This document shows positions 45,601 to 53,810 of a stretch of 64,000 bases of DNA, piece by piece. Both the position numbers and the translations under genes were made by a program. The notes beneath the pieces are model-generated. The model ran no database searches, was not told the origin of the DNA, and was given only the letters and a program-made list of their open reading frames with translations. The stretch spans positions 89,501 to 153,500 of the forward strand of contig CALYLW010000492.1 of assembly GCA_944989445.1 (NCBI GenBank), read 5' to 3'. The stretch is from Ampullaceana balthica (Eukaryota; Mollusca; Gastropoda; Lymnaeidae). Numbering within the stretch: the stretch's first letter is position 1; every line of letters begins with the position of its first letter.

Positions 45601-48395
45601 CTACACCTCATCTACACTAGTGTGACACTGACCTACACTAGTGTGACACTGACCTACATCTCATCTACACTAGTGTGACACTGACCTTAATCTCATCTAC
45701 ACTGGTGTGACACTGACCTGCACCTCATCTACACTAGTGTGACACTGACATTCACCTCATCCACACTAGTGTTACACTGACCTACACCTCATCTACACTA
45801 GTGTGACACTGACCTACACCTCATCTACACTAGTGTGACACTGACCTACACCTCATCTACACTAGTGTGACACTGACCTACACCTCATCTACACTAGTGT
45901 GACACTGACCTACACCTCATCTACACTAGTGTGACACTGACCTACACCTCATCTACACTAGTGTGACACTGACCTACACCTCATCTACACTAGTGTGACA
46001 CTGACCTACACCTCATCTACACTAGTGTGACACTGACCTACACCTCATCTACACTAGTGTGACACTAACCTGCACCTCATCTACACTAGTGTGACACTGA
46101 CCTACACCTAATCTACACCTCATCTACACTAGTGTGACACTGACCTGCACCTCATCTACACTAGTGTGACACTGACCTTCACCTCATCTACACTGGTGTG
46201 ACACTGACCTTCACCTAATCTACACTAGCGGGGTACCATAAGAAATCTGGTCGACTTACATGATCATCGATGCTGCTGCTACTTTCCACAGGTATTCTTG
46301 AAATGCCTTGGCTAGAGTTACGTTTGACATTCTTGTATTGCTGAAACATTCATTGAAAAGTGGTGTTTCCCTTACATTAAGACCATAATTAAACAAACTG
46401 ACTTATTTCTCTAAACAACAACAACAACAACAAACAATAATAAGTGTTCATATATTTAATAGGTAGAAAATAGTCATAGCAGATTAGTTAAAGAAACTCA
46501 CCTGTGAAATGCCAGAGTTCCTGTCTCCCTCCCTGACAGCGGCCACTGCTTTCAACATCCCGGTGTTGTTGGTGTTGCGATTGTAAACCCCTGGATCCCC
46601 CTGTTGAAACACTTCCGCTGCCGCAGTTTTCTGAACGGCAGTCTGTCCGTAGCCGGACGCTGGTGGAGTTTGCAGCCTGCTAGGCCTCAGGGCAGTTTTT
46701 TCAATCTCCGGTGGATAATAGATATGCTGATCATCTGTTTTGTAATTTGGCGATTTTTGAGGCTCGGTATCCATGTTCTTTCTGAACATCTCCAAGCTGC
46801 GGATCTCCCTCAGCAGGGACGCTTTTCTCTTGTTCATGTCCCTGCAGACGTCAGATTCTGAAAACTCTTCTATCTCCAGCAGTCGATTGTTGAACTCCTT
46901 CTCTAGCTCCCGTAAGTCCATCTCATAGTCTTCGATGTAGTTCTCACACTTGACCTTGCGTTTGTGGGGATCCGGCTCCTGGAGGAGACGCTGGATGAAT
47001 TTGGAGCTGGGGGTCAGCTTGTTGTCCTGGTAACCCGTGTAGTACCCCGAGGTGGCCACCGAGCTCATGATCCCTGGATTGCTGCCCGCGTACGGTCTGG
47101 TCATCTCTGCGTTGCCGTGAGGCACGTGAAGTTCAGGGTTGTTGAACTCACCGTACATGTTCAGATCATGACCAGCGTGCTGGGGCGCTGGCGGCTGATG
47201 AGGTGTTGAAGGTCTGTAAGGGGGGTGGGCCCCGCCATAGTAAACGTTGCCCAAATTTTTCTGGAGACCTGCAGTGGGTAACTGCGACTGGTATAAGCTC
47301 GCGGGTCCACTGGTGTACGGGGGAGGGATGCCGAGCTCACTCATAGGTTGAGTCTGGTGATATGCTGGATTATGTACGTACATACCGGAGCCTGGCATGG
47401 GAGGCGGATACTGCTGCTGCGGAAACGGGCCAATCAGGTTTCTTTTCTGCTGGTCCCTGAGCTGCTGGACTACGTACTGGGGTAAGCCCTCGGGGGATTC
47501 AAACAGGTCCTGCGGTAAGGGTTGCTTCTGTCTGTAGAGCTGCTGAGAAGCTTGTGGCGGACCGTGTCCTATAAAGTTTTCATCAGGGTAGACCATGTAA
47601 GGGGAGGCACTTTTGGAGCTCAGGACGCTGGGCAGAGGGACCTGGTAGTTTGAGGGATGGATGTGCTGTTGTCTCTGGTAGTCTAATATCTGGTAGTCGT
47701 TGGGTGGTTGATTTCTGAGGAGGCAGTTGAGCAATCATCAGTGTAACAAAAAATGTATGCGGCGTCGGTAACAGAAGACCAACGTTAATGAATTATGGCC
47801 CAGTGATACAAATACGGTCACATACGGTTAATACATTTTTTTTGGAGGCTAATATGCTTTTTTTTTAAAAATGGTTAAGCATCGATACTTGTATGTGTGT
47901 TATTATTTTTATGTAGAGCGCCGTGAGCCCAGTTTCTTACTGGGGTACAGCGCTATATAAATTATCAATTTATTTATTATTATTTAAAATGCCAAGATCG
48001 CTCTACCTGTAAGGTGTTCTGTTGAAAGAGTAAGAATTGCCAGGTTGGATGTCCTGGCCCAGACTGGCCAAATCAGGAACGTTGCCGTAAGGCTCATCTC
48101 TCGCAGGTTTCTTGATTCTGCTTTTCTGGTCCATAACGTAAGTTTGTTGTTTTTTGCTCAATCTTAAGGGAAAAAAATTGGAGTTTTTAATTGTTTCATA
48201 ATTGTTAAAAGCTTCTTTTTTTTCCCCCCATTAATTTACATGAATCCCATTAGCTGCCCAGGCAGCAGACTAAAGATCATTGATAACATTACTTTTATAG
48301 CACACTCACAACATATAACATGTAATATATAAGATTAGACATAAACCATAAATAAACAAAGGATGCAATAATTTTCTGTATAGAAAGAGCATCTG

Positions 48396-48448
<53 letters not shown>

Positions 48449-51400
48449 TATATATATAAAAGATAATAAGAAACAAACAAACTAGTTTTTTCTTAAATAT
48501 AACCAAAAAAAGTTTCAATAAGCTGAAATGAAATTATAAAACATTTAAAGACCCTTGCCAACCACAATTACCCCAAATAGCATCAAGCGTATTAAACAGA
48601 GCAACCCCAAGGAAATCAGAGCAAACAAGGTAGTTACTTAGTGTTATTGGTCTGGTGGATCCCGTAAGTGGCATCGAAGACGAGCTGCAGGGAACTGTCG
48701 GGTGTGATGCTGACGAGTGCGCTGACTGACTCTGCCCTGTGCATGTGCGGGTTCTGGCTCCGTGCCGGGTGCTTGTGCCAGTTGACGTTGCAGTTTTGAC
48801 ACAACATTTTATTGGAGCACCCGGTGCAGAACAGAATGGCATCTTCCCCACAAACACTGCAGGCTGTAAATCATAAAATTATTTTTATGCACATAATCCT
48901 TGGCCTACGTCTAGACACGCTAGCTTAAACTTTTATTAATCTAAAAAATACCTTTCCTTTTAAGCTAAAACATGTTTATATTTCAAGAAGCATGTTAATT
49001 CATATTGCTATCGCCTTTGATATACAACCATAAGCAATGTGTGATACTGCTAATAGATTAAAACCACAAATAGATAAAGTCACCAGATAAAACATGGCTT
49101 CAAATGAATGAGCCAGTGTTAGGTTAGGTACATCAAATGTTTTTTAAAAACTGCAAATAGGTGAGTTATTGTTAGATTAGCTACATCCATTTTTTTTAAT
49201 ACAACAAACAACCTAGCAGAAGTAACATCAACAAGGACACTTTAGGACACTTAATATCAACAAGGACACCTTAGGACACTGTATCTAAGTTTAAAAAAAA
49301 TTTGTTGAGCTGATCTTACAGTATCTTTTACTGCTGGAGGAGGACCCATTGCCACTTTGTGAGGGCACGGCGTCTGCCACTTCTTCGTGTGACGAGACCA
49401 GGTCTTGGATCGCTTCCATGCCGGTATGTTCATCTTGAGCCTGATGAGAAATTAATACTTTACTTTACAGGAATTGATGTGGTATTTTTTTCTTTTAATA
49501 ATTAATACAGCTGCTTATTTTATGTTTGGTTCAGGAACGCTCACCCTGATGTCATAAACATGTTACACTCACTCTGACGTCATAAACACGTTACACTCAC
49601 TCTGGTGTCATAAACATGTTACGCTAACTCTGATGTCATAAACATGTTACGCTCACTCTGATGTCATAAACATGTTACACTCACTCTGATGTCATAAACA
49701 CGTTACACTCACTCTGATGTCATAAACATGTTACACTCACTCTGATGTCATAAACACGTTACACTCACTCTGATGTCATAAACATGTTACACTCACTCTG
49801 ATGTCAGAAATACTAAAATGTATTAATTTTAAACAATTATGTCATGAAACTTGTGTCATGGAAAAGAATTCCAATTTCTTATTCACAAATCATAAAAAAT
49901 ATGAATAATTTCAAGTGTGGATAAACTCTACATATCTCTGGGAAATGAGTTTCATGATACTTACTGAATGAATTAATGAGTTTCATGATACTTACTGAAT
50001 GAATTAATGAGTTTCATGATACTTACTGAATGAATTAATGAGTTTCATGATACTTACTGAATGAAGTAATGAGTTTCATGATACTTACTGAATGAAGTAA
50101 TGAGTTTCATGATACTTACTGAATGAAGTAATGAGTTTCATGATACTTACTGAATGAAGTAATGAGTTTCATGATACTTACTGAATAAAGTAATGAGTTT
50201 CATGATACTTACTGAATGAAGTAATGTGTTGAGACTGACCTCAGCAGCTTCGGCCATCTCTGGTTGGACCGGGGTCAGCAGCGGGGTCTCTGGAGTGGAC
50301 GTTTGTTCAACTTTCTTAGCGGTTTGAGCCTCTACTGTCGGCTGTGGCTCAACAGGGGTCTTGTTGTTATTGTTGTTGTTGCACACCTATTAAAATGCCA
50401 CTTTTTTTTATAGTACACGAGTAAAAAATGAGTACCAAGCCCAACAATGGTATTAGATTCAAAACATATTCAATATAAGCAAATCAAGACATTTAACAGA
50501 TTAAAACGATAAACAAGACAATAAAACCTATGTTATGCCACACGCTTTTATCTTCAAGTGGAACAGAAGTAAAGAGATAGATGCAAAGAGAGCATTTAAA
50601 AAAAACAAAAAACTAATCTGTCAAGAACTCGAAAGGAAGTTACTTGTCGAATTTGTTGGGGTCTTTTCTTGTTGCCATAGACGAGGAGGTTATCCAGATT
50701 AAACTTCCTTTTATTGTATTGATCTGTCCACTCAGCCTGCAGCACTGTGTCATTTTCATTTTATACATTAATTTAAACTCATAAGGGGAAAAGATGTTGA
50801 CTTTTTTTAGACTCAGCTACATGAGGCAGCATAAGGTTCTGTCTGATCAAATTCTCATTGTTACTATAACAAAATGTTCCATGCAAAGTCTATGCTGTGA
50901 AAAGTTACGATCAAAAAATTACCTGCATGTGATTTTGAGGTGACGGTGCCGGACTAGCCGAAGAGTTGAAAAAGGCTATTGAGCTCTGACCCAAAGCAGC
51001 GTCTGAATTCTCATCTTCGATTTTAAGCCCAGACAATCGGAAGGCGAGCACCTCATCCCTGAGCGTAACGAGATAAAGTGTTAGGTGGAATGCACTGTTA
51101 AAAAGAAGCCTGCCTTTAACTTTATCTCTGATGAGTGAATGCTTTCCTTTCGCTCTTCAACTTTAATCAAGTGGATTTCTAACAGTTGAAACGACGTCTT
51201 TGAAAATAAAACCCCACAATAACATAACATCCATGAAGCCTTTATAATTATTTCGTCAGTTCAAGCCAGCCCAAAAACAAGATGACTGTGAGTTGTTTAG
51301 TCTCAAGCCCTCCCCCTGGTAAAGACATGGACCATTGTATTGGTGTAAGCATGAGTAGCATAAAAATAAAAATGTCTTTTATTTCTTAGAACCGAGCCTC

Positions 51401-53581
51401 TCATTGGTTGATGTGAATGCTTGAGGTGTAGATCTCTTCAATATTGATTTAAATGTTGTGTTTTTTAAAAATAAAGTATCTTGATTTCAACCATTTATAA
51501 TAAATAGATAACAAATGATATATAACAGAGTAATCAATGGAGACTTATTTCTAAACAAAAGTCAGTCGTTCAAACGTTTCTCTGAGTTGGGATCCCCCCC
51601 CACCACCCCCATAGCGTGGTTGGAACTGTGGTGTTGGATCCTCAGCAGAAGGTACATTTATTCATGAATTTTGCAATAAATGACCCTCCCTTCCAGTCAA
51701 TGACGGACTATTTATGCAATAATTATCTGTAAATTCCAGAGGTGCCAGTTCCATTGTAAATTTCTAACTAATCCAAACCAACATACTCTTTTTTTTCACT
51801 AAGGCAAAAGTTTTAAAAATATCACCACACTGTTTTGTATATATTTCATCATTCTGATACTAAATAATACTCACTATCTAATAAAATAACGATAACTTTT
51901 AACAAAGAAACAGCCCCTCACCTGGTTTGCTGGGGCAGCAGCTGCTCAATGTGCTGAGGAGCCGGATGCTTGTCCAGTATGTAGTCTTTGAGCTCTTTCT
52001 TAAACAGCAGCATGTCGGCGATGAGGTTCACAACCTTGTCCTTGTCAGGCTCCTGCCCTTGTGGGAATTTTAAGCCGCTCTCCGTCTGCTCAGTGTAACC
52101 CAGTTGCATCAGTAAGCTTTCATTACCCTGAGAAACAACAAGCGTAGAAAGACAGGAGAGTCATTATATGAATGACATATTATGATTTTAAGACACAGGC
52201 ATTGAAAGGCTATGATACCGGGCTGGGGTTAATTTTTACTTGGGCGGGGGGGAAAATGTCTCTTGGCGAAACGAAGTATTATTATCTAACTGCAAAATGA
52301 AAATAACTTTATAACTGTTACGTGGACAATTCTATGCAATTTATAAACACGTTTAAATTACAAAGAGTCAATTTTAAAAGAAAAACAAAAGACAAGCAAA
52401 TTCATGTTAGCTGGTGCTAATGAAATAAATTTACGATTTTGACCTAAGCCAGTGGTACATATGAAGAATATTCCTGCTTAATGCCATGTGTTTTGAAGGT
52501 GGGATCATATATGTGTATAAAAAATGAAGTATGATTTTTCATATATGACATCATGCAGTTAGAACAAGGGCTAACATTTGTGAAAATAATTAGCAGTGAT
52601 TTGCATTGAATGAGTTTATAGACACAGAGAGTGCTTATCAATACATAATTTATCACATCCATCAAATAACAGTAATTTGATACTGTATTGTTTATGTATT
52701 TTGTCATCCAAAATTATTGCTTTCCTAAGAAAAGTACCTGAAGGGGTTTGATTTTTTTCTGATAATGAGGATTTTTGAAGGGTACCATTCTCCACTGATC
52801 TTTACGCTTATCTGGATCTTTGAACAGATGCTTAGCATATTTAACAATGTAACCCAAGCCAGAATGAATATTTTTTAAATCCTGTAGACTCTGCAAAGGA
52901 CAAAAAAGTATATTATTAATATGCTTAGTGTATAAATCAATGGATAAGTGACTTATTTTAAAACATATTCTGTTCAATTTTTTTTTAAAGGCATCGTTTC
53001 ACAAATTTATTAAATTTTCCAGGAATTATAAATTTATTTTGCAATAGCGTCAATCACTCATTTAATCCTCATGAAGTTTTGTGAATTTATAAAAATCACA
53101 TAAAAATTTTTTTTTAAACACTCATCAATTAAAATAAAACTGGACCAAGATTTTATTATTTAAGATTCATTAAACAAGAATAACAAAACTAGAATGAAAT
53201 TTTGGTTTAAAAAAATAATTAATATCAAATTTAGATTTAACCAGTCTTCACACATCTGAGTTGCAAAAAAAAATCTGCTGCACCAACCTTATTGTTTAAA
53301 CTTATCAATTCTCTTGCTCTGACAGCATAATATTTATCCTCAAGTTTAGGGCATTCGAGCTCAATGAGTTTCTGGATGATTTCGTCCGTCTCTTCACCAG
53401 CGTAGATGGCTCTGACCAGGTATGCTCTGTAATCTCTGACTATGGAAGGTAAAGGTGCCAAGTCATCGTCGTCATCGCCTGCTAGCGGGTGATTCCCCAC
53501 AATGGCTTCTTCAGCTTGTGGCTCTCTGCCCGTCACCATGGAACTCACAAAGTCTGCCATTTTTCCAAAAAGGGTCGGCAT
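25400..53581 (-). CDS. RNF31: E3 ubiquitin-protein ligase RNF31/HOIP-like, 27 coding exons
   Basis: HOIP is the catalytic subunit that builds Met1-linked (linear) ubiquitin chains. Exons, 5' to 3' on minus: 53288-53586 (ATG 53581), 52738-52890, 51922-52127, 50923-51058, 50644-50736, 50240-50386, 49320-49440, 48638-48863, 48007-48162, 46502-47714, 46260-46340, 45216-45334, 41665-41965, 40677-40748, 39865-40187, 34969-35238, 34271-34549, 33694-33906, 32978-33151, 30381-30479, 29493-29588, 29029-29143, 28719-28837, 28158-28271, 27493-27641, 26615-26783, 25400-25435. All borders are GT-AG and phases agree except between exons 14 and 15. About 1,825 residues, against about 1,070 in human; the excess is mainly a 404-codon Pro/Gln-rich exon. 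Order: PUB, B-box-like finger, low-complexity middle, NZF, UBA-region helices, RING1-IBR-RING2, LDD. Identity is very secure from RING2 and LDD. Confidence 0.95.
25940..26165. mobile_element. Interspersed-repeat 3' fragment in the last HOIP intron
   Basis: Contains ATTTCAGCTTGATCGGATCA, CGGGAAGTGGGTC and ends GTTAATATAAGGGATTT. A diverged relative ends at 28146. The conserved final words suggest the 3' ends of a retroelement family, but no coding part is present. Confidence 0.5.
26808..27345. repeat. 21-bp mini-satellite filling the HOIP exon 25/26 intron
   Basis: About 25 units of GGGAGATGGTGGAGCATGAG plus T (plus strand), starting about 25 bp from the exon 26 acceptor. On the transcribed strand it is C/T-rich and has no AG between the acceptor and about 27171. 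Long frames on both strands are artefacts of a unit length divisible by three. Confidence 0.95.
27925..28146. mobile_element. Second interspersed-repeat 3' fragment, HOIP intron 24
   Basis: Shares AAAATTTCAGCTCGCTAGC, GGAAGTGGGTTAAAAATCG and GAGTTAATATAAAGGATTT with the 25.9-kb copy. It ends 11 bp from the exon 24 donor. Confidence 0.5.
28158..33906 (-). CDS. RNF31: HOIP exons 18-24: RING1-IBR-RING2 catalytic module
   Basis: Exon 18 ends with [14 protein letters not shown] and ECAVC, the start of RING1; exon 19 completes it ([10 protein letters not shown]...WTCPLC...DLNDNE). Exons 20-21 encode the IBR ([25 protein letters not shown]). Exon 22 is the linker helix ([17 protein letters not shown]). 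Exon 23 (28719-28837) is RING2: [20 protein letters not shown], with catalytic Cys (about residue 1646) and the following His both intact. Exon 24 carries [20 protein letters not shown], matching the HOIP-specific zinc/LDD entry. All residues expected for an active enzyme are present. Confidence 0.96.
29163..29365. repeat. 55-bp tandem repeat, about 3.7 copies, HOIP intron 21
   Basis: Units begin TTCTCATGATTAGATCAGGG at 29163, 29218, 29273 and 29328. It starts about 20 bp inside the intron from the exon 22 acceptor and does not include exon sequence. Confidence 0.9.
29578..30160. repeat. 37-bp repeat carrying the exon 21 acceptor, split by a SINE
   Basis: Units of CCCTCAGGACACTGGAATAT plus ATTGAAATAGTTATTAA at 29578 (real junction), then about five more to 29795, and two more after the SINE (30091-30160). 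The CCCTCAGCACA part of the first unit is exon 21 and CTGG is its splice acceptor on the minus strand. Confidence 0.92.
29805..30090 (+). mobile_element. tRNA-derived SINE, copy 2, inside the 37-bp array
   Basis: Box A TGGTCGAGTGG at 29813-29823; box B GGTTCGAATCC at 29856-29866 matches the canonical consensus exactly. The body contains AGGGCGTCCCTGAGTC and the tail TATCTTCTGCATAGAAGGAG, GTCTG, ATAAG. It interrupts the HOIP intronic array, so it is younger than the array. Confidence 0.92.
30535..31021. other. HOIP intron 19, unique part
   Basis: AT-rich intronic sequence with no repeat or gene recognised; it leads into the 29-bp array. Confidence 0.45.
31022..32975. repeat. 29/26-bp mini-satellite carrying the exon 19 donor, split by a hAT element
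   Basis: Unit (plus) GTAGTGTAAGGACATAAAAC plus TAACCACCA; nearer the exon, 26-bp units with TATAAGAACATAAAACTAACC. About ten units lie left of the element at 31333-32584 and about fourteen right of it. On the minus strand each unit reads CTACTG|GTTAGTTTTATG or close to it, matching the exon 19 end (ACACTACTG) and its GTTAGT donor at 32978/32977. Confidence 0.92.
31333..32584. mobile_element. Non-autonomous hAT-like element with 8-bp target duplication ATTAAACT
   Basis: Starts TAGCGGTCTACCGATATATC and ends CGGTAGACCCCTA, inverted termini of about 16 bp with one mismatch. It is flanked by the direct repeat ATTAAACT at 31325-31332 and 32585-32592. The ends are rich in CGATATCGG words; the right arm holds three tandem sub-blocks with GAATGACGTCATCAAAT. 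1,252 bp, no transposase frame. Confidence 0.92.
33386..33694. repeat. 48-bp mini-satellite carrying the exon 18 donor
   Basis: Units start TGACTGGTTTCAATGTATAC at 33432, 33480, 33528, 33576, 33624 and about 33673. On the minus strand each gives GCAAG|GTATACATTG, a copy of the real exon 18 junction GAGCAAG|GTAAACATTG at 33694/33693. Confidence 0.93.
34271..35238 (-). CDS. RNF31: HOIP exons 16-17: UBA-region helices
   Basis: Exon 16 encodes [20 protein letters not shown], then [20 protein letters not shown], corresponding to the HOIP UBA region (LQWLRS...EARRAW in human) that binds the UBL of HOIL-1L/SHARPIN. Exon 17 continues with [20 protein letters not shown], matching the second UBA-like helical set, and a linker to RING1 ([19 protein letters not shown]). 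Both exons are phase 0-0. Neither HOIL-1L nor SHARPIN is in this window. Confidence 0.92.
34549..34860. repeat. 44-bp mini-satellite carrying the exon 17 acceptor
   Basis: Units of GGTCGGGTACTCAAACTGCA plus CATAACAATATATCACCAAAAGTA, five to six copies decaying leftwards to rightwards. On the minus strand each reads TGTGCAG|TTTGAGTACC, reproducing the exon 17 acceptor and the first ten exon bases (TTTGAGTACC). Confidence 0.92.
35330..39195. mobile_element. Two interleaved long inverted repeats (pogo-like ends) in HOIP intron 15
   Basis: Repeat A: left arm 35330-about 35640 (TACAGTCGAACCCACTTACC...), right arm about 37430-37744 (...CCGAGCTCGAGGTAAG), outer end lost. Repeat B: left arm from 35758 (CAGTCGAAACCGCTTAAGTC), right arm ending 39193 (GTTTCGACTG), TA on both sides, total 3,436 bp. 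CAGTCGAA-type ends and TA targets fit pogo/Tigger-like elements. Arms alternate A-B-A-B rather than nesting. B's arms also contain paired TAGTGATGGGA ends at about 35903 and 39050. Inside, a block starting GTCAAAATGAGGTTGAAGGA is present three times (36400, 36814, 37170). Confidence 0.8.
39865..46340 (-). CDS. RNF31: HOIP exons 11-15: proline linker, NZF finger, coiled linker
   Basis: Exon 12 is proline-rich ([16 protein letters not shown]). Exon 13 (41665-41965) opens with the NZF/RanBP2 finger [20 protein letters not shown], the ubiquitin/NEMO-binding module; only one NZF is visible against two or three in vertebrates. Exon 14 is a charged helix ([18 protein letters not shown]). Exon 15 is Ser/Pro-rich then helical ([20 protein letters not shown]). 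Joining 14 to 15 at the strong donor CCA|GTGAGT breaks frame; donor GTGA|GTATGA four bases on restores it, so this junction is uncertain. Confidence 0.85.
40380..40672. repeat. 41-44-bp repeat in HOIP intron 14
   Basis: About seven diverged units with GAAGTTGTATATTGTATTGT and AACAATCAACAG. It reaches within a few bases of the exon 14 donor but does not copy exon sequence. Confidence 0.85.
40971..41664. repeat. 43-bp mini-satellite carrying the exon 13 end and donor
   Basis: Sixteen units beyond the real junction. Minus-strand unit: ATCAACGGCAGTCAAATTCA, G|GTAAGT, GCTGGTCAGTGCT. The first 21 bases equal the last seven codons of exon 13 (INGSQIQ). Eight extra units keep CAG|GTAAGT; eight have CAG|GCAACT (plus-strand GTTGCCTGA). 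Long minus frames over this array are artefacts. Confidence 0.95.
42088..42903. repeat. Two direct copies of an about 105-bp segment in HOIP intron 12
   Basis: 42088-42193 and 42795-42903 both run from GAGTGTACA through GAGGAAAG and GTCCACAA to GGTGGACTCAGGGACAC. Between them lies a sequence with GCTGTATAAGAAGCACTTT at one side and GGGGTGTGTCTTATTTTCCG at the other, which may be a degraded inverted-repeat insertion. Near 42028 a LINE/SINE-tail-like word (CAGACGCTTGTTC) also occurs. Confidence 0.7.
42911..43153. mobile_element. MITE, GGGGCCGTCC family, copy 3, TTAA flanks
   Basis: Starts GGGGCCGTCCATAACGTACA and ends CTTTATGGACGACCC. TTAA lies on both sides (42907-42910 and 43154-43157). In HOIP intron 12. 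Confidence 0.85.
43257..43560. repeat. 23-bp mini-satellite, about 13 copies, HOIP intron 12
   Basis: Unit CCAGGGGATATGACCCGGTG plus TAA, with GGACATGAC and GATATGACATG variants. Open minus frames ([18 protein letters not shown]) are artefacts. Confidence 0.95.
43986..44270. mobile_element. Solo left arm of inverted repeat B
   Basis: Begins ACAGTCGAAACCGCTTAAGT and continues with GATAACCGATGATCGAGTT and TTAGTGATGGGATGATTAAT, matching the left arm at 35758. No matching right arm is seen downstream. Confidence 0.8.
44440..45110 (-). pseudogene. Degenerate fragment of the jockey-like LINE in HOIP intron 12
   Basis: Parallel to 5450-6060 of the LINE at 5 kb: TTTTGAATATTCTCCAGTAA, CATGGGGATTCCATGATAG, GCAAATAACCTAAC. 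Riddled with stops and indels; no RT motif survives intact. Confidence 0.8.
45590..46235. repeat. 32-bp mini-satellite, about 20 copies, HOIP intron 11
   Basis: Unit TGACCTACACCTCATCTACA plus CTAGTGTGACAC. The array ends about 25 bp from the exon 11 donor at 46260 without copying exon sequence. CTAGTGTGACACT appears once per unit. Confidence 0.95.
46502..47714 (-). CDS. RNF31: HOIP exon 10: large Pro/Gln/Tyr-rich exon with coiled segment
   Basis: A single 1,213-nt exon adds about 404 residues not found at this size in vertebrate HOIP. The first 250 residues are disordered-looking, rich in P, Q, Y and H ([35 protein letters not shown]). The last third is helical and charged ([37 protein letters not shown]), suggesting a short coiled coil. 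The opposite-strand frames at 46604-46861 and 46964-47209 are shadows. Function of the insert is unknown. Confidence 0.9.
48007..51058 (-). CDS. RNF31: HOIP exons 4-9: linker and B-box-like zinc finger
   Basis: Exons 4-7 encode a polar linker (Ser/Pro-rich SSASPAPSP, an Asn run in VCNNNNNNK, and [13 protein letters not shown]). Exon 8 (48638-48863) encodes [15 protein letters not shown]...[13 protein letters not shown], a C/H pattern like the B-box finger found after PUB in HOIP proteins, followed by a beta-rich block [18 protein letters not shown]. Exon 9 gives a basic segment ([16 protein letters not shown]). Phases 2/1/0/0/0/1/2/2 are all consistent across the junctions. Confidence 0.88.
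48396..48458. repeat. (TA)n microsatellite next to a LINE/SINE tail fragment
   Basis: A run of TA dinucleotides directly follows TTTTCTGTATAGAAAGAGC and ATCTGTAA at 48371-48396, so the run likely grew from the 3' tail of a truncated LINE/SINE insertion in HOIP intron 8. Confidence 0.85.
49548..49805. repeat. 28-bp mini-satellite, HOIP intron 6
   Basis: About nine units of ACACTCACTCTGATGTCATA plus AACATGTT, with ACGCT and CACGTT variants. Confidence 0.92.
49949..50224. repeat. 31-bp mini-satellite, GTAAGTATC donors, next to exon 6
   Basis: About nine units of GAGTTTCATGATACTTACTG plus AATGAAGTAAT. On the minus strand each carries TTCA|GTAAGTATC, a near-consensus 5' splice site, beginning 16 nt after the real exon 6 donor GAG|GTCAGT at 50240/50239. 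Confidence 0.92.
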
Positions 53582-53586
53582 GTTCT
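51922..53586 (-). CDS. RNF31: HOIP exons 1-3: start and PUB domain
   Basis: Translation starts at [12 protein letters not shown], with a second in-frame Met at residue 8. An AG acceptor (TTGTTTAG) sits 5 nt upstream of the ATG, so the 5' UTR is spliced. The PUB domain spans about residues 50-215: [19 protein letters not shown], then [16 protein letters not shown], then [17 protein letters not shown] and [18 protein letters not shown]. The WRxVPFxNP loop is the pocket that in human HOIP binds PIM peptides of OTULIN and SPATA2; its retention suggests the same docking here. An acidic DDDDD stretch precedes it. Confidence 0.93.
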
Positions 53587-53656
53587 CTAAACAATGAATT
53601 AGTAAAAAAAAATGGTGAACATTTACTGCCTGTTATGGATTCAATGTTATCAGGGC

Positions 53657-53810
53657 CAAAGTTCCCTTAAGCTGCGCGGCCCCGCAGATATCTGATCGGC
53701 ACCCTGCAGTAGTTTAGAATTACAGCGCAGCAAATTTAGTAAAATATTGCAGAAAAAATGGATGCTGTGCAACTTTGCTCAGGGACCAACAAGCCTTAGA
53801 GGGAACTTTG
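53657..53810. mobile_element. CAATGTTCCC-family MITE, copy 2, degraded
   Basis: Begins CAAAGTTCCCTTAAGC and ends TTAGAGGGAACTTTG, with the family core GTTTAGAATTACAGCGCAGC. It lies about 75 bp upstream of the first coding exon of HOIP. Confidence 0.8.

Noticed and set aside
46604..47209. Plus-strand frames of 81-85 codons opposite HOIP exon 10
   Set aside because: No motif and fully inside a well-supported minus exon.
48534..48857. Minus 107-codon Ser/Thr-rich frame
   Set aside because: It is the wrong frame of HOIP exon 8; the frame in phase with neighbouring exons encodes the zinc finger.
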